A stretch of DNA of 55,703 nt from Clostridia bacterium (GTDB lineage Bacteria > Bacillota > Clostridia > Oscillospirales > CAG-272): assembly GCA_017468385.1 (NCBI GenBank), contig JAFUIQ010000022.1, forward strand, positions 1-55,703. Reading direction: 5' to 3'. Below the pieces are notes generated by a model. That model was not told the origin of the DNA and ran no database searches. It saw nothing but the letters and a program-made list of their open reading frames with translations. Both the position numbers and the translations under genes were made by a program. This document shows positions 16,206 through 24,338 of the stretch, in pieces. Each line of letters begins with the position of its first letter. The first letter of the stretch is position 1.

Positions 16206-18263
16206 ATGACGCAAGCAAGAAAATTCCCACCCGAACTGCTCGCCCCCGCCGGCTCACCGGAGGCATTGGCCGCTGCCATTGAGGGCGGCGCCGACGCGGT
16301 CTATTTCGGCTCCGTCAAATTCAGCGCGCGGATGCGTGCAAAGAATTTTGATCAGAATGAAATAGCGGATGCCATTGCGCTGTGCCGCGCCTACGGCGTT
16401 CGTTCCTATATTACCGTCAACACCCGCGTGCGGGATACGGAAATGGCGGAGGTCATGGACACCATATCCCATCTGTACACGGCGGGGGCGGATGCCCTCA
16501 TCGTAGCCGATCTGGGCGTGGCCTCGCTGGTGCGGAAGCACTTCCCCCAGATGGAACTGCACGCCAGCACACAGCTTTCCGGCTGTTCCTCCGCCGATGC
16601 GGCGCAGCTGGCCCGGTTGGGATTCACCCGCATGGTGTGCCCGCGGGAATTGTCCCTCCGACAGATTTCCCTGCTCTGCTTCCACTCTCCCCTGGAGATT
16701 GAAATGTTCATCCACGGGGCCCATTGCGTATCCTATTCAGGACAATGCATGCTCAGCTACGCTATGGGCGGCCGCAGCGGCAACCGGGGCGAATGTGCCC
16801 AGCCCTGCCGCTTGCCTTACAAGATCTGCGGTACGGCGGACAACCCCGCCGAATATCCGCTCAGTTTGAAGGATATGTGTCTGGCATCCCATATGCGGGA
16901 GATCATGCTCTCCGGAGTTACTTCCCTGAAAATCGAGGGGCGGCAGAAATCCGCCGATTATGTATACGGCGTAACAAAAATGTACCGCGCCTTGCTGGAC
17001 GAACGGCGGGATGCCACAGGGGACGACATCGCCTCGCTGGCCGCTCTGTTCAGCCGGGATGGTTTCAGCGACGGCTATTTCAGCGAGAAATACCGCTCCA
17101 TGCTGGGTATCCGGCGGGAGAACGATGCAGCCATGACCCGTCAGGCTCCCTCCTTCCCGGGACTGACAAAGAAAGTCCCCCTCCACGCCGCTCTGGCGGT
17201 GAAAGAGGGAGCCCCCGCTTCCCTCACCGTTTCTGCCGGTGAGCGGGCCGTGACCGTCACGGGACCCGTTCCCGATGCGGCGCGCACCGCCGCGCTGGAT
17301 GAAGCATCCGCCAAAAAGAACATCGGTAAATTGGGCGGCACGCCCTATGCGCTGGCATCCTTTACGGCGGATATCGACGACGGGCTGTTCTTTACCCCCG
17401 CCGCTCTGAACGATCTGCGCCGCCGTGCCCTGGCGGAGTGGAACGCACCGCCCGTCCGTACAGCGACGCCGGTGGTACTTCCCGAAAAGACGCCCCCGGT
17501 GATGCCGGCAAAGGTGCGATATACAGCCCAGTTCCTCACCGCCGATCAGATCCCCGCCGAGGCGGAGGAATTCTTTGAGGAAATCTATCTGCCGCCGGAG
17601 TGCTATGCCCGGGATTACTCGCTGGACATGGTTCCCTATGCGCCGGATATTACCACCACTCAGTTGGCGGCCACCTTGTCTGTCACATCGCCGAAATCGG
17701 TTCTGGCCCACACCCCCTCCCAGATCGCCATGGCCAAAGAATTGGGCATTCCTGTCTTTGCCTCCATGCGCATGAATGTGTGGAACACCCCCTGTGCGGA
17801 AGCGGTATGCGCCATGGGCGCGGACACCGTTACCATCACGCCGGAGATTCCCTTGGGGGCTGTGCGCGCGATTCGTGCCAACAAGGCCGTGATCGCTTAC
17901 GGCCGGCTGCCCCTGATGCTGATGATGCGCTGCGCCATCTCCGATGGCGGGGAGCACTGCCGCACCCGCGGCAACGGTGGCTTCACCGATTTTATTGAGA
18001 AAAACTTTATCTGCCGCTCGGCCTTGACCGATCGCACCGGCGCGTCCTTCCCCCTGCTCGGTATGTACGACTGCTCCAATGTTTTGTACAACAGCGTGCC
18101 TTTGTATATGGCCGATCGGATGGACACACTGCTGTCCTGCGGCGTGTCGACCCTCCATTTCATCTTCTTCGTGGAAACCAAAGCGGAAGTGAAGCAAGTG
18201 ATCCACGCCTACAAAAACGGCCTGCCGCCCGAGGGTCCCTCGGCGGTACGGCGATTGAAATAA
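16206..18263 (+). CDS. U32 family peptidase-like protein (RlhA/TrhP-type)
   Basis: U32 proteins are Fe-S-cluster proteins, several of which hydroxylate RNA (TrhP on tRNA U34, RlhA on 23S rRNA) despite the peptidase name. The protein has 685 aa: LLAPAGSPEALAAAIEGGAD and VYFGSVKFSARMRAKNF at the N-terminus, HASTQLSGCSS at about 120, and the cluster-binding Cys pattern in CVSYSGQCMLSY, RSGNRGECAQPCR and a Cys in MMRCAISDGGEHC near 580. The region after residue 330 matches the extra collagenase-like domain of long U32 proteins. It begins 12 bases after zapA behind AAAGGAAA. RNA hydroxylation is inferred from family knowledge only. Confidence 0.9.
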   Translation: MTQARKFPPELLAPAGSPEALAAAIEGGADAVYFGSVKFSARMRAKNFDQNEIADAIALCRAYGVRSYITVNTRVRDTEMAEVMDTISHLYTAGADALIVADLGVASLVRKHFPQMELHASTQLSGCSSADAAQLARLGFTRMVCPRELSLRQISLLCFHSPLEIEMFIHGAHCVSYSGQCMLSYAMGGRSGNRGECAQPCRLPYKICGTADNPAEYPLSLKDMCLASHMREIMLSGVTSLKIEGRQKSADYVYGVTKMYRALLDERRDATGDDIASLAALFSRDGFSDGYFSEKYRSMLGIRRENDAAMTRQAPSFPGLTKKVPLHAALAVKEGAPASLTVSAGERAVTVTGPVPDAARTAALDEASAKKNIGKLGGTPYALASFTADIDDGLFFTPAALNDLRRRALAEWNAPPVRTATPVVLPEKTPPVMPAKVRYTAQFLTADQIPAEAEEFFEEIYLPPECYARDYSLDMVPYAPDITTTQLAATLSVTSPKSVLAHTPSQIAMAKELGIPVFASMRMNVWNTPCAEAVCAMGADTVTITPEIPLGAVRAIRANKAVIAYGRLPLMLMMRCAISDGGEHCRTRGNGGFTDFIEKNFICRSALTDRTGASFPLLGMYDCSNVLYNSVPLYMADRMDTLLSCGVSTLHFIFFVETKAEVKQVIHAYKNGLPPEGPSAVRRLK

Positions 18264-18288
18264 TACTCTTGACACCGGAGGAACCCTT

Positions 18289-18741
18289 ATGTCTGAAACA
18301 TTGGGCGTACAAATTCGTCTCACCCGTCCCGGCGCATCCGTGCCCCGGTATGCCACCGACGGCTCCGCCGCCTGCGATCTGACGGCCGCCATCGATGCCC
18401 CTGTTACCATTCCCCGGGGCGGCAGCGCGTCCATCCCTACCGGCATCGCCATCGCCATGGAGCGTAAGGACGTGGTAGCCATCGTCTGCGCCCGCTCGGG
18501 ACTGGCCTTCAAGCACGGGCTTTCTCTGGTCAACGGCATCGGTGTCATCGACTCCGACTACCGCGGCGAGATTTGCGTGGGCCTGCGCAACGACGGTCCC
18601 TCCGACTATACCGTGCAGCCCGGCGAGCGGATCGCCCAGCTGATGTTTATGCCCTGCCTGGCCGCCGCTTTCACCGTGACCGACACACTGGATGACACGG
18701 AGCGGGGCGCGGGCGGATTCGGCTCCACAGGAAAAATGTGA
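18289..18741 (+). CDS. dut: Deoxyuridine 5'-triphosphate nucleotidohydrolase (dUTPase)
   Basis: The enzyme hydrolyses dUTP to dUMP and PPi, keeping uracil out of DNA and feeding dTMP synthesis. All five motifs of trimeric dUTPases are present in 150 aa: DGSAACDLTAA, ARSGLAFKHGL, NGIGVIDSDYRGEI (with the catalytic Asp), PGERIAQLMF, and the flexible C-terminal arm RGAGGFGSTG. GGAGG lies 8 bases ahead of ATG 18289. It overlaps the long frame of the next gene by a few bases and sits in the zapA-to-PBP2 operon. Confidence 0.97.
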   Translation: MSETLGVQIRLTRPGASVPRYATDGSAACDLTAAIDAPVTIPRGGSASIPTGIAIAMERKDVVAIVCARSGLAFKHGLSLVNGIGVIDSDYRGEICVGLRNDGPSDYTVQPGERIAQLMFMPCLAAAFTVTDTLDDTERGAGGFGSTGKM

Positions 18742-18752
18742 GGTGCAATATT

Positions 18753-19007
18753 ATGAGACGTAATTTCTGGTTGAACCTGTTCCTTGTTTGCGTGGGCATC
18801 GTGGTGGGAACACTGGCCGCCGATATGTGCGCCAAGATCCCCATGCTGTCCTGGTTGGCCTACGGTATGTCCTTCGGCATCCCCACCTCCGCCCTTAATC
18901 TGCACGTGATCGATATCACCTTCGGGCTGTCGCTGAATCTGAATATCGCCGTCATTGTGTGCATTGTGCTGTCCGTATGGCTCGGAGGGCTGATCGCGAA
19001 AAAATGA
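18753..19007 (+). CDS. DUF4321 small membrane protein
   Basis: An 84-aa protein with two membrane segments (NLFLVCVGIVVGTLAADMCA and LNIAVIVCIVLSVWLGGLI) joined by a short conserved-looking loop. DUF4321 genes are commonly found beside maf and mreB in Clostridia, which is the arrangement here. ATG 18753 was preferred over 18738 because GAGGTG lies 8 bases upstream and the protein then begins MRRNFW. Its stop overlaps the maf start (ATGA). A role in cell-wall synthesis is suggested only by position. Confidence 0.75.
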   Translation: MRRNFWLNLFLVCVGIVVGTLAADMCAKIPMLSWLAYGMSFGIPTSALNLHVIDITFGLSLNLNIAVIVCIVLSVWLGGLIAKK

Positions 19008-19603
19008 ATCATACACCATTCACACATCCGACGCTGATTCTTGCCTCGGGATCCCCCCGCCGGCATGAACTGCTCACAGTGGCAGGCATTTCTCACATCG
19101 TCCGCGTACCGCAGGCAGACGAATCCCTGCCGCCCCGCATCGATCCCCGCCGTGCGGTAGCCATTTTATCCATGCGGAAAGCGACCGCGGCGCTGGCCGC
19201 GGCACCGGAAACAGATGCGCTCGTCCTGGCCGCCGACACGGTGGTGGCTGTAGACGGGGAAATTCTGGGCAAACCCCACTCGGCGGAGGAAGCACAGCAG
19301 ATGCTGTGCCGCCTTTCCGGGCGAAGCCACACCGTCTGTACCGGCATTACCATCGCCAACCGGACGAAATCCGTGACCGCGGTGGAGGAAGCCGCCGTGC
19401 ATATGCGTCCCATTCTCCCCGAGGAGATTGATGCCTACATTGCCACGGGCGATCCTATGGACAAGGCCGGGGCGTACGGCATCCAGGGCAAAGCCGGCCT
19501 CTTTGTCACCGGCATCGTCGGAGATTACTTCACCATTGTAGGACTTCCTGTCTGCCGCGTAGGCAATATTCTGCGTAAACATTTCGGATTCACACTTATA
19601 TAA
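19004..19603 (+). CDS. maf: Maf-like nucleotide pyrophosphatase
   Basis: Maf proteins hydrolyse non-canonical or excess nucleoside triphosphates (dTTP/UTP or m7GTP classes) and have been linked to division arrest. The 199-aa protein has the SGSPRRHELL motif near the N-terminus, LVLAADTVVAVDGEILGKP with the catalytic Asp in AADT, and the C-terminal DKAGAYGIQGKAG block. ATG 19004 overlaps the DUF4321 stop (ATGA), giving coupling; the longer open frame from 18959 lies inside the preceding gene. Its place before mreB is classic. Confidence 0.93.
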   Translation: MNHTPFTHPTLILASGSPRRHELLTVAGISHIVRVPQADESLPPRIDPRRAVAILSMRKATAALAAAPETDALVLAADTVVAVDGEILGKPHSAEEAQQMLCRLSGRSHTVCTGITIANRTKSVTAVEEAAVHMRPILPEEIDAYIATGDPMDKAGAYGIQGKAGLFVTGIVGDYFTIVGLPVCRVGNILRKHFGFTLI

Positions 19604-19627
19604 ATTGTACGAAAGGAAATCCGCTCC

Positions 19628-20656
19628 ATGAGCGGATGGGATATACATATGGGCAAGAGCATTGGCATTGATCTGGGCACAGCGAATACCATCGTCTATG
19701 TGAAAGGACGGGGTATCGTTCTGCGGGAACCGTCTGTGGTGGCGGTGGAAGCCCGCACCCGCCGTGTTATGGCCGTGGGCAACGAAGCCAAGTTGATGCT
19801 GGGCAAAACCCCCGGTTCCATCACCGCCATGCGCCCTCTGAAGGACGGCGTTATCGCGGAGTTTGACGTCACCGCCGCTATGCTCCATCATTACTACAAC
19901 AAGGTGGCAGGCCCCTCCATCTTCAGCCGTCCCCGCGTCATCATCTGTATCCCCTACGGGGTAACGGAAGTGGAGAAGCGCGCGGTGCAGGACGTGGCTC
20001 TGGAAGCGGGCGCCCAGTCGGTGGCGCTGATTGAAGAACCTATTGCCGCCGCCATCGGCAGCGGTTTGAAAGTGGCGGATGCCCGCGGCAGTATGATCGT
20101 GGACATCGGCGGCGGTACCACCGAGGTGGCCGTCACCAGCCTGGGCGGCATTGTGCTCTCCTCTTCCCTCCGCTCGGCGGGCGATGAACTGGACAATGCC
20201 ATCATTGCCTACATGAAGCGCAAGCACAACGTGCTGATCGGTGAGATGACGGCGGAAATGCTGAAGAAGAACATCGGCAGCGTCATCCCCATGGCGGATC
20301 GTGGCAATATGGTCATCCGCGGACGGAATCTGCTGAACGGCCTGCCCGCCACGCTGGCGGTCACCTCCGGGGAGATCCGGGAGGCCATGTCCGAGCAGGT
20401 GTCCCGTATCATCGACTGCATCCGCACCACATTGGAGAACACCCCGCCGGAGCTTTCCTCCGATATTTACGACAACGGCATCATGCTGGCCGGCGGCGGC
20501 GCGCTTCTGGCCGGATTGGACATGCTGATCCAGCAATTGACCGGTATCCGCACCACCATTGCCAAAAATCCCTTGGACTGTGTGGCTATGGGTATCGGCA
20601 AAGTCATCGACAGCGTAGGCGAATTGAACGGTATCGTCACCTTCCGTACCAGATAA
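19628..20656 (+). CDS. mreB: Rod-shape-determining protein MreB
   Basis: MreB is the bacterial actin that guides the elongasome under the membrane. Landmarks in the 342-aa protein: IGIDLGTANTIVYVKGRGIV (phosphate 1), DIGGGTTEVAV (phosphate 2), VALIEEPIAAAIGSG, and MLAGGGALLAGLDMLIQQ (adenosine). The start at ATG 19628 has AAAGGAA 9 bases upstream; ATG 19649 would give the more usual MGKSIGIDLG beginning and remains possible. It is followed 9 bases later by mreC. Its presence indicates a rod-shaped or at least laterally elongating cell. Confidence 0.96.
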   Translation: MSGWDIHMGKSIGIDLGTANTIVYVKGRGIVLREPSVVAVEARTRRVMAVGNEAKLMLGKTPGSITAMRPLKDGVIAEFDVTAAMLHHYYNKVAGPSIFSRPRVIICIPYGVTEVEKRAVQDVALEAGAQSVALIEEPIAAAIGSGLKVADARGSMIVDIGGGTTEVAVTSLGGIVLSSSLRSAGDELDNAIIAYMKRKHNVLIGEMTAEMLKKNIGSVIPMADRGNMVIRGRNLLNGLPATLAVTSGEIREAMSEQVSRIIDCIRTTLENTPPELSSDIYDNGIMLAGGGALLAGLDMLIQQLTGIRTTIAKNPLDCVAMGIGKVIDSVGELNGIVTFRTR

Positions 20657-20665
20657 GGCCGTCTT

Positions 20666-21505
20666 ATGAAACGATTCATCAAAAACAAATTCTTTATTCT
20701 GGCCGTTGTGTTGATGCTTGTTCTGACGGTGGTCCCCACCGTTCTCAATCTGGCCGGAAAGGGCGGATACGTCCGCAGTGCCGTGAACATCCTGATGATG
20801 CCGGCACAGAAGGCATTCAACTATGTAACGGATGCCATCGACGGATTTGCGTCGTATTTCACCAAATTCGACGATGTGGTAAAGGAAAACGCCCATCTGA
20901 AAGAAGAAATCGCCGCTCTGAACAACCGCCTGTATCAGGCGGAAAAGACGGAGGAGCTGAACCAGTGGCTCACCGCCTTTCTGGAGATGAAGCGATCCCA
21001 TACGGATTTCACCTTTGCGGAAGCCGTCATCACCGGGCGGGAAAGCGCCAACCATATGACGGTCTGCACCATTGACCGCGGCACGGCCCACGGCATTGCC
21101 GAAGGCATGCCTGTTGTCACCCCGGACGGCGTGCTGGGATACATCGACGAGGCAGGACTCACCTGGGCCAAGGTGCGCACGCTGATCGAATCCTCTACCT
21201 CCATTGGCGCCTGCATTGAGCGAACCGGTGAGCTGGGATTGGTGGAGGGGAACTTCTCCCTGGCTGCGGATGGCATTTGCCGCATCACCTATCTGGCGGC
21301 CGATTCCGATGTCCGTGTGGGAGATCGGGTGGTCACCAGCGGCACCGGCGGCATCTATCCCCGGGATCTGGTCATCGGATACGTCACCGAAGTGATCCCC
21401 GACGAGTACAGCCGCACGCTGACTGCCACCATTCGCCCCGCCGCCACACTGACCGATCTGGATCGGGTTATGATCATTACGTCCTATGAAACAGTTACAG
21501 AATAA
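20666..21505 (+). CDS. mreC: Rod-shape-determining protein MreC
   Basis: MreC is a single-pass membrane protein whose extracellular part activates PBP2-RodA. The 279 aa hold an N-terminal membrane helix (FFILAVVLMLVLTVVPTVL), a coiled coil at about 65-100 (VVKENAHLKEEIAALNNRLY), then two beta-barrel lobes with TPDGVLGYIDEAG and VTSGTGGIYPRDLVIGYV, which are characteristic of the family. It overlaps mreD by 20 bases, so expression is tightly coupled. The length is normal. Confidence 0.93.
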   Translation: MKRFIKNKFFILAVVLMLVLTVVPTVLNLAGKGGYVRSAVNILMMPAQKAFNYVTDAIDGFASYFTKFDDVVKENAHLKEEIAALNNRLYQAEKTEELNQWLTAFLEMKRSHTDFTFAEAVITGRESANHMTVCTIDRGTAHGIAEGMPVVTPDGVLGYIDEAGLTWAKVRTLIESSTSIGACIERTGELGLVEGNFSLAADGICRITYLAADSDVRVGDRVVTSGTGGIYPRDLVIGYVTEVIPDEYSRTLTATIRPAATLTDLDRVMIITSYETVTE

Positions 21506-22163
21506 TCCTGCGCCGGCGGCAGCGCAGAACGCCACTAAAAACCGGAGACGACGGCGCCGCCATCCCGTCATCCGGTTTCTTCGCCGTACCTACCGTTTTC
21601 TGATCCGGGCACTCCGTATTCCCCAGATTCACCTGGACGGATTTCTCATCGGAAAAGGCATGGTCTGCGTGGCTTTGCTTCTTTTGTTTGCCCTGCTCCA
21701 GACCACACTTCTTGCTCGCTTCCGCCCGTTTGGTGCCATACCGGATCTGATGCTGTCCGCCGTCATCGCCATCGCTATGCTGGAGGGCGAAAAATGGGGA
21801 TGCCTTATCGGCATGTGCGCCGCTTTTATCATTGATGCCTTGGGCGGGGGAGCTATCCATCTTCTGCCTCTTCTCTATATGCCTGCCGGATACTTTGTTC
21901 CCGTAGCTACGGAGTTGTATTTCACCGACTCCGCCCCGGTGCGCTTCCTGTATTCCGCCATAGCAGGCATCGGACGGGCCATCCTGACGCTGATGCTTCT
22001 GGCCATGACGGTAACGGATTTCAGCCTTCCCGGGCTGTTTCTCTCCGTGGTCCTGCCGGAATATGCGTCCACCTTGCTTTTGTCCATTCCCGTGCAGATT
22101 CTGGTCCGCACGGTACTGCATCCCTTCCATAAATCCCGTTCCGAGCGCGTCGGAACCATCTGA
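21486..22163 (+). CDS. mreD: Rod-shape-determining protein MreD, with basic N-terminal extension
   Basis: MreD is the multispan membrane partner of MreC. After residue 50 the sequence has about five hydrophobic segments, with the family pattern FGAIPDLMLSAVIAIAMLEG and CAAFIIDALGGGAIHLLPLL. The ~50-residue N-terminal extension is strongly basic (KNRRRRRRHPVIRFLRR) and lies in the cytoplasm before the first helix; typical MreD proteins (~160-170 aa) lack it. The ATG at 21486 is inside the mreC end, so the extension could be partly a start-choice artefact; an internal ATG at 21660 would give a shorter protein starting at the first membrane helix. Confidence 0.85.
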   Translation: MKQLQNNPAPAAAQNATKNRRRRRRHPVIRFLRRTYRFLIRALRIPQIHLDGFLIGKGMVCVALLLLFALLQTTLLARFRPFGAIPDLMLSAVIAIAMLEGEKWGCLIGMCAAFIIDALGGGAIHLLPLLYMPAGYFVPVATELYFTDSAPVRFLYSAIAGIGRAILTLMLLAMTVTDFSLPGLFLSVVLPEYASTLLLSIPVQILVRTVLHPFHKSRSERVGTI

Positions 22164-22177
22164 GAAAGGAGACCGGT

Positions 22178-24277
22178 TTGAACAAAAAACGCGGTTATTT
22201 CATTCGCTACCTGTCCCTGGCGGCGTTCTTTGTCATCATTTGCCTGATCTACACCGGCCGCCTTATCCGCTATCAAATCGCGGGACAGGATATATATGCG
22301 GACAAATCCGATTCCGAATATTCGTACCGCTATGAGACCATCCACGCCCAGCGGGGCGAGATCTTCGACCGCAATGGCGTGCCGCTGGTTGTCAATGCGT
22401 ACACCTACGATATCCTTCTGGACGGCGGCAGCATGCCTTACGCCCAGAGGGACAAAAACGAAGTCATCCTCTCCGTTCTCGCCGATGCCGAAGCGGCCGG
22501 TGAGACGGATACGTTTACCCCGCCCGCTTCCCCGTTCACCTTCTTCCCCATGCCGGACGGATCCAGTGTGCATTTCGAATACGACACTACTTATTTTGAG
22601 AGCACCGGCCGCAAGAATAAATTCTACCGTCTGGTGACACAATTGGGGTGCGATGAATCCTCCTCCGCGGAGGATACCGCCGCGGTGCTTCTCGCCCGAT
22701 ACGGCATCACGCAGAAAGGCGAGGATGGTTACCCTGTCCTGAACTACGACACAAACACGGCACAGCTTCTGCTGACGCTCCGCCTGGATATGGAGCTGTC
22801 CGATTTCTCCGCCTATACCCCCTACACCTTGCTCACCGATGTTTCCCTGCCTCTGCTCACCCGTGTGAAGGAATCGGGCGTGCGCGGCATTACTCCCTAT
22901 ACCAATGCCTCCCGCTCGTACACCTATCCCGGTTACGCCTCCCATATTCTCGGCCGATTGGGCAAAATTCGCTCCGGATATGTGGACTATTACACGGAGT
23001 TGGGCTATCCGCTGGATGCCATCGTGGGCATCGGCGGTGCCGAGGAAGCTTTTGAATCCTATCTCCACGGGGAAGACGGTGTGCTGACCGTTGTGGAGGA
23101 CGGGGACGGCAATATTGTAGATCAGTACGTGAGCAAAGAGCCGAAGCCCGGCTCCAACGTATACTTGACCATCGATATCGAGATGCAGATCACCGCCGAG
23201 GATGCCCTGCGGGACAACATCCAATACATCGTGGATAAAGCAGTGGCCTCCGGCAAGCCCCTGTCCGGTGAGGATGCCAAAACCGGTGCCCTGACCGCTC
23301 TGGACAGCCGCACAGGCGAAGTTCTGGCCATGGCCTCCTATCCCACCTATAACCTGGCCACCTTCCAGCAGGATTACAGCATGCTCAACAGCGATGAAAA
23401 TGCTCCCATGTTCAATCGGGCACTGAGCGGACTGTACGCCCCCGGCTCCACCTTCAAAATCGGCGTGGCCGCGGCGGCTCTGACCGAGGGCATCATCACT
23501 CCCAAGACCATCATCCATGATAAGGGCGAGTACACCTACTACTCCACCTACACCCCCGCCTGCTGGATTTACAATCAATCCCGCGCCACCCACGGTCCCA
23601 TCAACGTGACAACGGCCATCCAGGTATCCTGCAACTACTTCTTTTACGAGGTAGGCCGTCTTCTGACCATCGAGACCATGAACAAATACGACCGGGCCTT
23701 CGGCCTGGGCGTTCCCACCGGCATTGAGTTGGCGGAGAAAACCGGCATTCTGGCAGGCCCCGATTACCGCAACGAAAAGGGACTGGGCGCATGGAATCCC
23801 GGCGACACGCTGGCCGCCGCCATCGGACAGGCGGAGAACTCGTTCACTCCCCTGCAGATCAGCGTGTATATGTCGTCTATCCTCAACAACGGCATCCGCA
23901 TGAAGACCCATCTTCTGCACAAGGTGGAAGCCTTCCATACGGGGGAGGTTCTGGAAACCTTCACCCCCCAGCAGATGGACGGCATCACCCTGGGTGAGGG
24001 CGTGCGGGATGTGCTGCTGAACGCCATGAAGAGCGTTACGGAAAACGGCTCCGCCGCCCGCGTATTCCGTGGGTATCCCATTGAAATGGGCGGCAAAACC
24101 GGTACCGCACAGGTGCTGGAAACCAAGAGTGACAACGCCATCTTCACCGCCTTTGCTCCCTTTAACAATCCGGAAATCGTAGTCACCTGCGTCATTGAGC
24201 AGGGCGCCAACGGTACGGACGCGGGATTTGCGGTGCGCGATGTGTTTGATTACTACTTTGATGTAAACTCCGACTAA
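22178..24277 (+). CDS. mrdA: Penicillin-binding protein 2 (class B PBP, elongation transpeptidase)
   Basis: This class B transpeptidase cross-links peptidoglycan during elongation with RodA and MreC. The 699 aa comprise a cytoplasmic tip, a membrane anchor at about 9-30, the N-terminal pedestal with RGEIFDRNGVPLV, and the transpeptidase domain. The domain has the active-site motif S424-T-F-K, S484-C-N, and K640-T-G-T. A TTG start at 22178 follows AAAGGAGA at correct spacing. It is the last gene of the zapA operon, 14 bases after mreD. rodA is not adjacent. The catalytic motifs are intact. Confidence 0.94.
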   Translation: MNKKRGYFIRYLSLAAFFVIICLIYTGRLIRYQIAGQDIYADKSDSEYSYRYETIHAQRGEIFDRNGVPLVVNAYTYDILLDGGSMPYAQRDKNEVILSVLADAEAAGETDTFTPPASPFTFFPMPDGSSVHFEYDTTYFESTGRKNKFYRLVTQLGCDESSSAEDTAAVLLARYGITQKGEDGYPVLNYDTNTAQLLLTLRLDMELSDFSAYTPYTLLTDVSLPLLTRVKESGVRGITPYTNASRSYTYPGYASHILGRLGKIRSGYVDYYTELGYPLDAIVGIGGAEEAFESYLHGEDGVLTVVEDGDGNIVDQYVSKEPKPGSNVYLTIDIEMQITAEDALRDNIQYIVDKAVASGKPLSGEDAKTGALTALDSRTGEVLAMASYPTYNLATFQQDYSMLNSDENAPMFNRALSGLYAPGSTFKIGVAAAALTEGIITPKTIIHDKGEYTYYSTYTPACWIYNQSRATHGPINVTTAIQVSCNYFFYEVGRLLTIETMNKYDRAFGLGVPTGIELAEKTGILAGPDYRNEKGLGAWNPGDTLAAAIGQAENSFTPLQISVYMSSILNNGIRMKTHLLHKVEAFHTGEVLETFTPQQMDGITLGEGVRDVLLNAMKSVTENGSAARVFRGYPIEMGGKTGTAQVLETKSDNAIFTAFAPFNNPEIVVTCVIEQGANGTDAGFAVRDVFDYYFDVNSD

Positions 24278-24286
24278 ACAAAATCC

Positions 24287-24315
24287 CCCGCTGAGATGCC
24301 TTGCGTTTCAGCGGG
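24287..24315 (+). terminator. Weak hairpin at the end of the morphogenesis operon
   Basis: CCCGCTGAGA pairs with TTTCAGCGGG (one G-T pair) around a 9-base loop. The downstream tract is only moderately T-rich (TCATTCTTAT), so termination may be partial and some transcription may reach the GH2 gene. Confidence 0.55.
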
Positions 24316-24338
24316 TCATTCTTATACGAGGATTTGCT

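Noticed and set aside
16737-18548. A 603-codon minus-strand frame across the U32 and dut genes
   Set aside because: Shadow of conserved genes; no domain.
19166-21571. An 801-codon open frame on the minus strand across maf, mreB and mreC
   Set aside because: It is antisense to three well-recognised genes, has His/Gly-rich composition typical of GC-rich shadow frames, and lacks any recognised domain or ribosome binding site.
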